From assembly GCA_008360955.1 (NCBI GenBank), contig LUCM01004730.1, forward strand, positions 1 to 64,000: a stretch of 64,000 nucleotides of DNA. The letters run 5' to 3'. The notes beneath the pieces are model-generated. The model did not search any database and was not told where the DNA came from. It saw only the letters and a program-made list of their open reading frames with translations. Shown piece after piece: positions 12,167-25,000 of the stretch. Origin of the DNA: Fasciolopsis buskii. Its lineage: Eukaryota; Platyhelminthes; Trematoda; Plagiorchiida; Fasciolidae. A program made the translations under genes and the position numbers. Each line of letters opens with the position of its first letter. Positions within the stretch are counted from its first letter, which is position 1.

Positions 12167-12330
12167 GCCGGCGGTGGCTAAACAGATAAAGTTGTGGCGT
12201 TCGGATATAAAGGTCGCGGGTTCGAATCCTCCCACCGGCGGTCAACTTTCCCACTAGACAGCCATCTGTTGGCCGAGGCCCCCTTCCTGAAAAAGATGTG
12301 TATTAGTATTTTATTAATAAAGGAAGTAAA
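12167..12330 (+). mobile_element. tRNA-derived SINE, family 1, copy 1
   Basis: A tRNA-like head has an acceptor-like stem (CCGGCGG paired with CCACCGG, one mismatch region), an A-box-like GGTGGCTAAACAGAT and a perfect B box GGTTCGAATCC at 12219-12229. A non-tRNA body containing GGCCCCCTTCCTGAAAA and an AATAAAGGAAG tail follow. A second copy is at 47079. It lies in sense orientation in intron 1 of the Ig gene. It is not a functional tRNA gene: the D and anticodon arms do not fold convincingly. Confidence 0.75.
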
Positions 12331-13510
12331 AAGACAAAAGATATGAATCCCAGTTCAGATAGGGTATTCGAACGTCCGTAAGAAAGTGAACTCGAAAGAT
12401 CGGCAGCAAAATAATGGAACACCATGATAAATGGATTGTGCCATTGGCAGAATGACGAAAGATTGACTCGAAATTATAAAAGCTTCACTGAAATGGAGAG
12501 CAGAAACATCGAAGTATAACTCCTCCCGACAAAATCGACACTACTTCGGCTGTAACCAATAACCATTCAGTAATTAGGATTGCACGGAAATCAGGAACCA
12601 GTCAATAGTGACTTACAGGTAGAAATCTCCTATTTCTCCCAAATCTTTCAATGTCGCTAAAACGGAAATCGTTATTTTCATCTGTATATTTACAAACTGT
12701 ATTCTGTCGTTACAGTGGAATTCCTATCTTATCGTATCGTTGATGAAGCCTCTTTACCGTTAATTAGAGCCAGAGATGTCGAAGGCGTCCTTTATGTAAC
12801 TATGACTTATTTGAGATACATTTGTTAGCTGACCGTCAGAAGTAAGGGTTGCAGTAATTCAGTGAAAAAGGTTGTCGGAAATATTCAAGGAGTAACATTG
12901 AAAAGTGAATAAAACAATGACTCAGAGGAGGTGTATTCTACGTACCTCACAAATTCAACCCTGATCCCAAATGTCCCTTTTTAGATTATTGGTAAACAAA
13001 ATCACAACGTCAAAAATCTTTGTCCAATTCAACAGTTTCCCCACTTACATCGAAGAATGAATGAAGTGTTTCTCAAGCAGTTAGGATCAACAGCTTCATA
13101 ATCACCGCGCATTTGCTTAATGATGGGTACTTAATACTTAAGAACGTCACCCAAACCATGAGATAGCACGATGTCACCTTCAACGCTAACGATAATGGAA
13201 AAAAATTGCTGAAGATAAACATGCAATATAATCCGTACTTTTCGTTGCACAGATGCCCGCGATGAAAAGTAGGTTTAGCGATATAACCCATCTGTCAAAT
13301 CGCTCAAACCATATTCAATATTAGGACACGGCCGTGAAACTAAACTGAAGCCCGCCCCATGAATGATTGGAAAATCCACCAAAAGACGAAAAATTCACCG
13401 TCGAATCAAAATAAACAAAAACACTCTCTAGGGGCCTACATCGTAAAAAAAAGAGCAAGTCCAGTTTTTGCTTCCGACAGACGCGCCAACAGTTAAAACT
13501 GGTGGGATTA

Positions 13511-13737
13511 GATAGATTTGTCCGGAGCTGGATTCGGACCAATGCAACTCTTTCGAACACGCGCACCGTGGCGATTTTCCCGTTGAACGTTTGTGTGTGT
13601 GTGTGAGTGTGCCTGGGTCGGTCCAGTTGCTTTTGCGACGTGCTGGCCCTGGGAGATACGTTCAACGGGAAAATCGCTCCGATGCACGAGTTCGAAGGAG
13701 TTGAATTGGTCCGAATCCAGCTCCGGACAAATCTATC
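13511..13737. repeat. Long fold-back: 80-bp inverted repeat with ~67-nt spacer
   Basis: Bases 13511-13590 and the reverse complement of 13658-13737 match at about 73 of 80 positions. The spacer contains a (GT)n run. The pairing makes a 151-codon minus-strand frame (13321-13776) that I regard as a by-product. It could be a fold-back/MITE-like element or a hairpin-forming intronic sequence. Confidence 0.8.
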
Positions 13738-16257
13738 GAATCTGACCAAAGATTTGCCTATCGAGTACACTGCCATTAGTTGAACTGTTTGCTGCTGTTT
13801 TGCCTATACTTGACGATTGCCGGAAGTTTGCTGTTTAAATCTCCCAGTTTCCTTAAGTGCGAACGCCCTTTGGTTTGGGTGTAGGTTGAGTCTAAGCTTG
13901 AATTCAAATCCTCCCCGGGGTCATTGATTCTTCACACACGGATCTCATATTACTGAAGTAATGTTTCAACTTATTCGAGGATTACGTTTGTGTTTGAACT
14001 CACAATGGTGATTGTGGCACCTAAGTATAACTGAAACGCCGAGGGCTCTTGCTTTATCTTAAGTTTAAAAGAATTGTATTGAGTATATCAGCTGCAACTA
14101 ATGTAGTCACATGCCTTTTAACCCTCCGAGCACAGATTTTCTGTTGTGGCCTTATTGGGAATCCAGAGGTCATAGTGGATACAACGGTCGAGTTTCTATC
14201 GTCAACTTTGTGGGAGTTTTTTGTATCGGTGCTTGTTTTTGGTTGACACTTCACAGCCCTGTTTTCTCAAAGCAAAGTAGTAGGTAACGGACACGCCACA
14301 TTAGGAAAAATAATGCGAGACAAGAGGAGGATTAGAATTTAACACCGATCACTGTTCTTAGATTCATTACCTACTGCCACAAACCACTCCAGCATGCCCA
14401 ACTGGACCAAGGCACCGTATCAGATTTACTCGGTTTTGAATTGATCGTTTATTCAAAGCAACTCCCAGCGACTGTTTACCTCTGAAACCAGTGGATAATC
14501 AAGAAGTCAATTTGTGAACATACTTCATACACGTACTTGTCCGGACTGGATAGTCTGACTACTTTAACTAATTCTTTCCTGTGGGATGAAAACTTTGCAT
14601 TCCCATCAATCAAGCTATTTGGAAGCATTTTTTAGCTCGAAGGTATGAAAAGTATGCAAAACGTGACTTAATTTTGGCTGAGACGTTCATGGACTGCTTT
14701 TGGCCTTTCCGGGGGAAGCAAAGCACAACATCGTACACGCATTCTAAGTCAAACAATCTGCCGTCTAAAAAAACAGGTTAACAATACAAACACGAAACCC
14801 GTTGCTGCATTCGAACTCCGTTCAATCGATGTTATCCTGTCCTCAGCACTACTTGTGTGTGTGTGTTTAGTTGGGGCCACTTCCCTTTATGAGGAACAAC
14901 AGCACTGATTGCTTTCACTGAAGTATCACATGGATGATGGTGTTCGTGTTTGTGTTCGAATGATTTCACTTAGGCCCATATCATTTTCCCGCTAATCTAC
15001 AGTAAATTCGACTAAATTCTAACTGCAACACCGGTTCCAGTGATAAAAATTAGACCTCGCCCTTTGCCCCAGCTTGTGCTAGTAACAGCTGGAAAGTACA
15101 GATCGGTAAAGTCACTGGTCTAAAGAATCCCTTCGTAGTGGCCGGAAAGATTAACGGGTCACGTGCAAGTTCCTCTCGGATTTTGAATTACCACCAGAAG
15201 TTTGAATGCATTTGGTCGACCATAAACTTTGCAGTGTAGACCCGCCCCCTCGGCTCACGATGTCTGTTCCCCTGATCCAATTAGGTCTTTGAATAACTCC
15301 TCTTCGCTGAAGTGTGTATACGCAAAAGTCATTTTGGTCTCCCAGTCATACTAGCACCAATCCTTTGGTCGAGTTTAATCAGATGCATTGTATTTTCCGT
15401 TGATGGCTTGCTTCATTCGTTCATTTCAAAAGCAATGAGACATTAAACGGTAAAGGATACCGAAAGATTCTGGTAAACTGTTAGTAATAATTTTCCCAGT
15501 AGGAAGATTAGCACATATTAGGATCACTTTTAAAAACTCAGCCCACCTAGTATCTATAATGAAAAAATAACTAAAATATTCAGTGCAGCATGTTCAGATT
15601 AGATCTTCGAGGGAGAAATTTAGCCAATAGGCCAAGCAAAACGGGATGCAATATTATTCGACCAATTCACGATCAAAGAAGTTGTGAAGTGTAACCTCTA
15701 CGGTTGTAAATATCAAAGTGAACAAAGGAGTGAGATGAAAGTGCAAAAACCCAATCACAAATTACTCCGAATTGTTTTAGTACATGGCAATAATAGCAGA
15801 AATGCTAAACAAAACCCAGGGTTGTCGGTCCCATCGTAAATCCTCATCGTGTGCAGCAGACAAGTTTAAGATAGCTGAACTATTAGTTCAGCTTACTTTT
15901 TCGTTCTTGGCGTGCTCCAGGGCAACTTGTTATCGTCGAAAGCCAACTAATTTTCCCTACGGCATACGTGAACTCAAAAGCTGTTGTGAATTATCAAATG
16001 TATATAAGTTAGTATGTTTTTCATGTCACCTGATTTAGATGGATGCTTTCTGAATATGGTCAAACTGTGAATATCTCTGGATGTAATGACAATTAATTCA
16101 AAGAGAATAATTGCAGTTACACGATTTGTCTGTGTTTCACGACTTATTATTTTCTCTTATGATAATAATGACTGTTTGGCAAATTTTATCTCTCCAATAA
16201 GTCAATGGACTTCAACCACACGCTTCCATGCGTCCTTACGGGAATATTCTTACGTAG

Positions 16258-17874
16258 ATATTTGATCCAATCAATGGTGTGACCCATCAACTATCGTTCT
16301 CGGAAGGCAGTATTACCCGGGTACAGCTTAAAACAGTTTCATGGCTCTCAACAGAGCTAAAAGCAGCCACCTTTGAATGCTCAGTTCAAGGGACCGGTAT
16401 CCACCTCGTAGCGGAACTGCTGGTGCAACGAAATTCTAATAGTGAGGATGAATTCAGACGTTATGAAATCGTAGCAAGAAGAAGTTTGAAAACTTCAGTT
16501 TTTGGTCAAATTGTCCCGGTGAACTTAACTTGGCTTCAAGTACCTGAGAGTTTTATTCGAAGAGAACTGATCTGCCTGGTTCGACCGGACAGTAAAACTA
16601 TACGACAAGAACGCTTCATGAATTCACTTCCTGCATCAACTCGTCGAACCCGTACTAGTGCACCAATTCGAAATTTGGCGGTTGTGCCTCAGTGTCCTTC
16701 TCCACCCGAGATAAATGTTAAAACTCATCAGTCCAAACTTCATTTGGGTTCACGATTTGAAGCATCCTGTGTTGCTGCCACGACGGCTGATGGATTGCCT
16801 CTCAAGCTGTACTATCTGACCCCGAAAATATCTATAATCCTGTGCACAAAAGTGCACGTTAAAGTGGATAACACTGGACTCCCCGTGGCGATATCCGCTC
16901 CGTGCGAACCGGTCGCATCAGATGACAAAGATTGTACATCTCATCAGTTCGTTGATCAAACTTATTACCCGACACATTGTGAAGCGGTTCAACATACTGA
17001 ACATAAGACGGTAATTCGCACCATTCACTTCGTTATCACCAAACTCCGCCCGGAGGATATGGACGGTCGGTTGTTTTGTCAGACCATCAATGTTTACTCA
17101 GTATGGTCGGCGGACGAACAGTTTCGAGTACCCAGGCTTCACAGTCGAGTTCATGTACTGCGCTTCCCAATGGAACCACAAATTTGGTCGTTTCGTTTTG
17201 ATCCCGAACATCAAGAATGGACTTGCATTGTCGTGGCCTATCCAATACAAACCGTACCAAATATTAAACTGCTGCAAGCGACACCGATATACTTACAGAC
17301 TCAGCTGGATGTTTATAGTTCTTCTGTCAATATGATCCAACCAAAAATATTAAATATCCATCTTCTGCCGAATGTCAGCGAACTCGGTTCCGCAGCTGAA
17401 AATGGAGGCAGTTATTACACAACGGTCAAGTTCTATCCGACTGTTTTCAATGAGGGCGGGTTGCATTATGGCAGTGCAAAATTATCGTGCAGTTTCGGTG
17501 GAGCCACTAAGGTCTTGGTCACAAAAATTGGAAAAACAGAAGCGCCATATGAATCGCTTGTGAAGAAGCCCTCGGTGGTCAAAGCCGGAGAAGAGACGGA
17601 GTTTATATGTTCCAATTCACACAAAGGTCACAATCAAGTAAACCAAATCAGTCTACTACGGAAAGTTCGTCACTCCTGGCTGAACTACGACCTGGCAGTA
17701 ACTGTGTTACCTTTAAAATCACAGCGCACTCAAACCTGGCCTTCTAACAAATCACCGATGAGCACGAAGAGGTTGTTCGGGCCGTGGTTGTACACGAGTC
17801 GAGAGTCAGTCCGTTTTCTCATTGGTGAAACGGACGGTGAAATTGGGGTAGATATCGGTCTACTATATTCAACG
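16258..17874 (+). CDS. Giant Ig-like repeat membrane protein, exon B (539 aa)
   Basis: The exon starts after the acceptor TAG at 16255-16257 with ATA TTT GAT CCA and ends at ACG|GTGAGT, both phase 0. It encodes about four Ig-like segments: FECSVQG paired with LICLVRP; FEASCVAAT paired with GRLFCQT; WTCIVVA paired with KLSCSFG; and the start of a fourth, EFICSNSHKG. That last domain has its first Cys here and its second Cys (DSGTYYC) at the start of the next exon, which strongly supports the splice. The frame otherwise runs into a stop at 17893-17895. Sequence is less repetitive than exon A and lacks the CxxC pair and LGIPRGW motif. Confidence 0.85.
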
Positions 17875-18459
17875 GTGAGTCTCGTATCCACCTAATTGAT
17901 GTTCGTATCATCTCACGTCTTGTTGTAGCATCCGATTCTACTGGAAAACTCTTGTTACAACATTCAGATACGTTTGCCGATTATTTACCGCATATATTTT
18001 CCGATTTTTGAAATTAATGTTAAACAGTTGAAAAAACGTTTCCTTCAACTCCCGCCTGTCAACGAGGAAATCATAGATATCAAACAAACCGAGAGACGGC
18101 GCGAATCTAAATTCCATTAGCCGAATTCGGATGAGGTGTCACTCATAGGAAAACATCCCCCATATTGGATCCAGCGAAATAGGAACCAAGACCACCTTCA
18201 GGGGTGAGAAAATATTGAAAGGTGATAAAATACTAAAGCCAGACAAACTCCCGATTGCTTTATTATCTAGGTCAGCGCAGTGGTCGAAAAACCGTCTAAA
18301 AATTATTCACGCCAGGTGGAGAAAGAACGAAAAAGATAATAGACAGTTTGTACACATGAAATGGTGTGGATCAATGACTATACCGAGTTAGAAGAGTAAT
18401 GGATTCTTACGTGCAAACGAACTGCTTTAGTAATCATCCAAACGTACCGCGAGCATTAC

Positions 18460-19720
18460 GCTCGATCGACTATATTATATTCACGAAAAGTGCATGATTG
18501 AGAAACAAGCCGCCTTCGTCTCGGCCGTGATTGCATTGATCAAATTTCCACTTTTTAACAGACCTTAGAACACAGGCACAGTCCGCAGATCAACGATTTC
18601 TGTCTTTCTTGATTTGAACGCCATGTTCGATTCCGTCGATCGTGCAATTCTGTGGCATCCACACTCACTGAAGAGTGTGTCCGAGGGACTTATTTCAATC
18701 ATCTCAGCTCTGTAGGCGAACAGCCGAATCCGAATTCGCCCGTATGGCGATGCCACACCGAGAAATGGTGTGCGACAGAGTTGCTCTCTCTCACCATTCC
18801 ATTTCCAATTTGTCATTCTGATGGTTATGGAGATAGCCCTATGCTCATGTGATAATAGAGGCACTCATATTTGCCCAGACAGGAACCTGTCTAACGTGAG
18901 ATATGCGGACGATGTTGTGCTACTGAATGAAGACCCAAGAAAGTTGCAAGTTTTCCCCGATGGGCTGAGCGATAGTGCAAATATGTTTGAGATGCGTTTT
19001 GCACTTTCGAAGTATAAACTGCTGTTCCAGGACTGGATTGGTTCAAAGCCTAACTCTGTTCTTGTAGGCGAACAAGTGGGTGAGGTGGACAGATTTAGTT
19101 AGTTGGTTAGTTGTACCCCACCTGGAGGCTGCATATCGGAAGAAGTGTCTTCGCGCATACAGAGGGTTGGGGTGTTTATTTTATCAGCTAGGAGCAACCA
19201 TGACCACGGCGTGATACCCGGTTATCACTCAAAGATCGAGCGATGAGATCGGTACTGCTCTACGGCTCCGAAACATGGCGGTTGAGAGCAAAAGATATGC
19301 GAATTCTTTCGGCGTTTGAACACCGTTGACGTCGTGGTATTGGTGGAACATGGTGGGAGAATTCTGTCAATAACTCAGAAGTTTGGATGAAGTTGCTTGT
19401 TTGTAAGGTTCAGTCTTTAGAACAGGCACCGAATCAGAATGGGTTAAGCTGATTGGAACATGTTTTGCACATGCCCACGGATTGGTTGCTTTGTTATACG
19501 CTGTTCTGTGAGGCAGATAATCCGTGGAATATGGTTGGAAGTGGCTGACCCATCGAGGATAATAAAAGGAGCTATGAAGGATCTATCTCGTGAATTTTTT
19601 CTTGTGCGTTCAGTTAGTCTACCGGGATGTAACCCAGGAGATCTCCCGAAGCGATGATTGGAGATAATACATGATATGGGTTGATACCTCAGTCAATGAG
19701 GTTCCTGCATTGGAAACCTT
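18460..19720 (+). mobile_element. Decayed APE-type non-LTR retrotransposon fragment (RT and C-terminus), copy A
   Basis: Reverse-transcriptase signatures are spread over several frames: FLDLNAMFDSVDRA near 18606, RQSCSLSPFHFQF near 18773 and the catalytic YADDVVLL at 18902. Farther down are VLLYGSETW near 19248 and HVLHMPTDWL near 19476, typical of the C-terminal part of this element type in flukes. Stops and frameshifts show it is dead. About 630 bp (18543-19173) appears identical to 33262-33892. Confidence 0.85.
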
Positions 19721-20739
19721 ATTTCCTCTGTATAATTCTTCACTCAACTATTTTTCAGTCGGGCTTTCGTTACTCCCCATTCTTCTTCCGTTTGTGCGAA
19801 TAATCCCGTGAAGTAGCAACCCACGTGAGAGCATGTTGGCGCACGGTTAATGCTTGTCCAAAATGAAGTGGACAGAACTAGCAGCCATGCGAGTAATCTC
19901 TGGGCCAAGAATTCTTAATCGGCGGTTTACTTAAATGCAAAACGTGAATGTAAATATTATTTTTTAGCATAACAAAGGAACACTGTTGATAATGTTACCT
20001 CCAAACAGGCAACTCGCAGTTGATTTCACTTGTACCTACGTTGACCATATTTGAACAGTAAGAATCGGACACATGCAACGCCGAGAACGGTGAAAGTGAC
20101 GTATAATACAGTACTACAAATGTACAGCAAAAATTATAATAATTCCAAAACGTGGAATCAAGGCAGTCAGATGTAACCGTTTAATCGACGTAGGTCATTA
20201 ACACTAAAAAAACAGGAAGTAATTATAACAACTTATTTTTTTGATTCCTCTGTTTGCCTCCTGATCTGCATTTTTTGACCGTGTATCGAGTTCTAACCGC
20301 AAGAAAAATGATCAAAAAGAAATCAACCGCTATTCTTTTTTATAACAAAATTGAATATTGAAATAATACTGTCTTATTTGTATATAGTAATTTCGCAATT
20401 CCCGAGCAAATTTACATAGTAACCAACTAAGTGGGGATTCGGAAAACCTGACACCTCTCCACACCGCACTGGCTTTGAAAAAAGCCGTAAATGACGGTTT
20501 CAAAGCGTGTCAACGCAATTTGACTGCATAAAGTGCTTTGTTAACAACCGAACAAATTCTTAGACTATACTACAAGGCTGTTAATCTGTGATCCTGGGGC
20601 CATTAAACACGACAAATACTGCGAACAGATAAACCCTAAGATTTGGTCTCGTTGTTATGCAGTATAACCAAGAAACAAAATAACAGGCACGCAAATCAGT
20701 ATGCCTCCTACTGTTGTCCACTTCAGCCGCATGCTCATC

Positions 20740-21646
20740 ATCAGTGTTCAGTGCTAAACAGCAAGGCAAACTTCACTGACCACTGTCTTTTCCCCACGGT
20801 AACAGGCTACTATAAAAAGAGTGAATGTCCAAGGGGAACAGGGAGTAGACAGAGATAGGCAAGAAAAGATAAGATGCTGTTGCAGCCAACACACGGAACA
20901 CAGTCTAACTGTACAAACGCACGTGTTTTCAATCATTCCGATTCGATAGAAAGTGACAGCACGATCGCTACTGTTCACGGTTCACTGCCATATCATTCAG
21001 TGTCTCCAGCCAGCAAGTCGACGAGTCTTTCGGACCCCAACCACGAAAACGAAGGCGTGAGACACCTACTTTACCTAACTTCGCTGTACATTTTCTCATT
21101 CAACGTTGCCACGTCATCTATTGGCCTCCACATGGCTTCTTCCATTCCTTAGGAGGAACACAAAATAAGGCACGACAGGGTATGGTAGACGAGTGTTCGC
21201 CATATGCAACACGTGACCCAACCCCAACCAGCGTAGTCTAACAAGTTTCATACGCTCAAACAAGCTATTCCCAGAAGTGGCACCCAATACCAGATTCCTA
21301 ACCTTAATATTACTCACCCGGTCACTCCGTCCAATCCTAGCCATACTACGTAAACATCGGTTGTCGAAAACCTCCAAGCGACGAACATCTCCCACAAGCA
21401 TACTCCATGTCCCGCAACCGTACAACAGAACCGAGCACACTGCAGCACAGTACACACGACCTTTCAACTTCAGTTTCATTCAAATATCAGACCGACGCCA
21501 AAATTGCATCAGCCCAGCGTAAGCCACTCGAGTGTTCGGTATACGCGTGATTACCTCTACTGCCGAGCTACCATCGTTCGCCATGCAGCTACCAAGGTAG
21601 GCGAAACGGTCCACGATCGTTAGTGCCCTCCATCCAGTATCAGTTT
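20740..21646 (-). mobile_element. Non-LTR retrotransposon fragment, C-terminal part, truncated by gap
   Basis: On the minus strand a 121-codon frame (21114-21479) reads KLKGRVYCAAVCSVLLYG followed by CLRSMARIGRSDRVSN and LVRLRWLGLGHVLHM, the region after the RT domain in fluke non-LTR elements. Decayed frames continue to about 20860. A 3' tail near 20740-20800 contains TTGCTGTTTAGCACTGAAC, shared with the element at 29.64 kb. The 5' side runs into the N run. Confidence 0.75.
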
Positions 21647-21937
21647 NNNNNNNNNNNNNNNNNNNNNNNNNNNNNNNNNNNNNNNNNNNNNNNNNNNNNN
21701 NNNNNNNNNNNNNNNNNNNNNNNNNNNNNNNNNNNNNNNNNNNNNNNNNNNNNNNNNNNNNNNNNNNNNNNNNNNNNNNNNNNNNNNNNNNNNNNNNNNN
21801 NNNNNNNNNNNNNNNNNNNNNNNNNNNNNNNNNNNNNNNNNNNNNNNNNNNNNNNNNNNNNNNNNNNNNNNNNNNNNNNNNNNNNNNNNNNNNNNNNNNN
21901 NNNNNNNNNNNNNNNNNNNNNNNNNNNNNNNNNNNNN
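21647..21937. other. Assembly gap (291 N)
   Basis: Unresolved bases inside intron 2, directly after non-LTR sequence, so the gap was probably caused by repeats. Frames drawn through it are meaningless. Confidence 0.99.
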
Positions 21938-22031
21938 GATTTTGCAGTTGTTTTTGTATTCCTTATTTGAGTGGTCGGTGTGAGAATCAGCAAACTAATC
22001 ACACTTTTGTATTGTATTCCTTTCCCGTTAG

Positions 22032-25000
22032 GAATTTGACAGCGGGACTTACTACTGCTCTAACTGGTCACCAAAACGCATTCAGTTCGGTTCCAATCCA
22101 ATCAACAAAACCATAATTGGGGACAAGAAGCAAATGTCATTTGGATACCGACTGTTATCGAGCAGTCCAATGTTTCGTTTCAACGAGATCAAATCCGTGC
22201 TAGTTGGACATTTGCTTCATTTGCGTTGCATCGCCTGGTCAACAAATCCAAGTGAGCGTAAAATAGAATTGTTTTACATGGTACCCCGGAATAGGCCGGT
22301 CGATTCAAATCGTACGGTGAAATTCAATCCAATCCAAAGTGCCATTGTGATTTCACAAATAGACCACTATCAGAAAATTACGGAAGACAGTGAGCTACAC
22401 CATATCGGTTGTTTGATGACAGATGGAAAGAAGGAGAGACAAATTGTACTTCCTGGCCCAAAAACAGAATGTAAGGCTCCGGAAGATTTGCGATGGTATC
22501 CGGATGACCAGATGAGTCATTCACGTTCAAGCAAGATCATCTGCAGTACAGATATTGGTTGTCCACAACCACAGTTCCAATGGAAGTGGATAGCTGGACC
22601 AGTACCACAAATAACTAATTTGAATGACCACACCTATCGAATTGTTGGTTCAGGTCCCGTGCTTGACTTGGGTAAGCTACCAAGGAGTGGAACTTATGTG
22701 TTTCGTTGCACAGTAACTTGCTTTTGCAAGGACGAAGTGCAGACACAGTCGATTCAAGCATCTTTTTATTTGCATTCAGATGAAACAGTTGTGGATGAAA
22801 GTGTAAAGGCTCTTTTAGAGGCTGATCACTTGGACAAGAACGCAACGTTATTGAGCCGTTCGGAAGATGACAAAGAAAAATCTGAAGAACGGCGAACAGA
22901 AACTGGTAGATCTGATGAGCATCTGGATGAGATGGAGAGATTTCGCCGGACGGTTTCCCAGCATTATGAAAAAGATGAATATCTTGGACGGCAATTAGAA
23001 CAGTTTGCACGTAATAAAGAAGAACAGTTGTTGTATGCCTTAAATCTGCAACCAACTCGCCAAAAGGAGACCAGCGATATTGCCTCTGAAGTAAACCCAA
23101 AATTTCTACCCCACAGTACTGAGTACTTGGGTTATGCCATTCGACGTACGCCTGATTTCCGCAGTCGAATTATTCGGGGCTGTAATCGATTCATGTCCAC
23201 CATGGGAGTGCGGTGTCCACCAAATTTTAATCTTAATGACGAATTGTTAAACTCAGATTTCATAGACAAGCAACATGTTGTTCGTTGGATAACTCTTGGA
23301 CTTGGTCATCTGCATGACAATAAGAACCCACTTTTGAGGAACCAAGATAATATACAAAACATGCGATTATTGGATGACCTTACTAACGCACTGAATTTCA
23401 GACGAAAGCAACATTCGAAAAAACTATCTGAATTTCACAGGATGAATGTTTCTCTTCATGAGGCTCCAACGCGCAGATTGAAACAGTCACTGGACCGACT
23501 AGGAAGAGAAGTGTCTCAGCCTGAAAAACGTTTTGCAAAGGACAAATTGGTAGAGCATGGGACCAAAGAAGAAAACCATCCTCCAAAAAAACGGGATAAT
23601 TTTCATCTAGAAGCCACCAAAAAATCCTCAAAGTTCGACCTCATTGCAAAGCTTGTCCCTTTGGTTTACCGTCAGTCTTTGTTTGAGCGACCTAGAGTTA
23701 AACGTTTAACGTGGGATAATACTTACACAATTCGGGGAAGAGAGCGTCGAGCATTCATGCACATTAGAAAACCCGATCAAAGACCACCGAATACTAAACT
23801 ATTAGATACTTTAATCACGCTAGAAAAAACCCCTGAAAAAAATGGAAAAAAATCGACAAAACGCGAAGAGCGAACATTGCTTCACCTAAACGACTGGAGT
23901 GCATCCCCCATTGGGATACTAATGGATCGGTTAAGAAGTGAAACCCAAGAGACAACCAAAGGTGATTTAGTTGGAAAACTGTCCACCAAAAAAGAATTTG
24001 ATTCTACCGCCGAAGAGGATGAGAATTCGCCTTTAGACTTCACAGGTAACAGAAAACGAGTTGGATTGTATCAGATTAGAAGATCTGAACGACTGTTGAA
24101 TTTGGTAGATGAAGTTGAGACTGGAATTCGCCAATGGTCCTCTATCAACCCTACTAACTTTGAATGGGTTTGGCTGAATTTTTTCCGGAAAATCTCGAGG
24201 CACTCACGTGACGGCTCATTGCATAAAGCGCAGAAGGCCGCACACGAAGAAGAGGAACAAATGAAAGATTTTTTCCGAGTGGAACCAGGCTTAGTCAAAT
24301 TACCTTCCGCGACTACAGCCATTTGTCCTATCCCGACTACACCCAAAAGTGGTGCTTATCGATTGGTTAAACTTAGATGGTTACGATTGTCTCATGCGAA
24401 TAGCCTCCGTGACGGTGATTTGAATGAAGTTGAAGAAATTATCCAGTTGGGAATGGACAAGCGTGAAGTTAAACCTCTTTTATTCCGGTTTAGTTCGCCA
24501 AATCGTGTGTACACTTATCCACCTAGACGTTGGACAGATGCGTTCACACTGGATATAACCAATCTGAACGTGAATGATTTTGGTTTTTACGCCTGCACCA
24601 TTAGCTTTGAGTCCACACAGAGTTTGTCCAAACTGATCAACGTGACAAAGCGTGCACGTTATCCACTGTGCATAATCCCGACTCAACCAAAACCAAACTT
24701 TCACTTATCTCGTGACCCTGGTGGGCCAGTGAGCCAGCTTGAAGATGTTACCGAGTGTCTCAGTGCGGAAGAAGAAATTTTCCTGACATGTGAGGCAGAA
24801 CCGTTTCAAATATTTTGTGAGAAAGCTGATAAATTAACTAATGGGTCACTTCTACTCGAGACAAAATTTTATGGACATTTGTTTCTGATAGAAGACAATC
24901 ATCGAGTGCGCCGTATAAATTTACAATCCACGGAAGCTTCAGCAAGAAAACCATTTATTATCATGAAACGGCATTTCCAGATCAAACATCATACGTGGAT

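Larger units (their letters stand above)
9897..16257 (+). other. Intron 1 of the giant Ig gene
   Basis: A 6.4-kb intron runs from donor AAG|GTATTT to an acceptor TTCTTACGTAG preceded by pyrimidine-rich sequence. The acceptor TAG is an in-frame stop for the next exon, which forces exon B to begin after it. The intron holds a tRNA-like element framed by inverted repeats (11336-11584), a degenerate relative (about 11970-12095), a SINE (12167-12330) and a fold-back (13511-13737). I see no coding exon in the rest. Confidence 0.7.
17875..22031 (+). other. Intron 2 of the giant Ig gene
   Basis: A 4.2-kb intron with donor ACG|GTGAGT and acceptor TTCCCGTTAG. It holds a plus-strand non-LTR fragment (about 18460-19720), a minus-strand one (about 20740-21646) and an assembly gap. 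A further small exon hidden in the gap cannot be excluded, but the two flanking exons already join in phase and complete an Ig domain. Confidence 0.7.

Noticed and set aside
12167..12245. True tRNA gene
   Set aside because: B box is good but D and anticodon arms do not fold convincingly, and a second copy carries the same non-tRNA body and tail, so it is a SINE.
13321..13776. 151-codon minus-strand gene
   Set aside because: The frame runs through a long inverted repeat and a GT microsatellite and has no domain; it is a by-product of the palindrome.
22615..23100. 161-codon minus-strand frame
   Set aside because: It lies entirely opposite exon C of the Ig gene and lacks splice or domain support.
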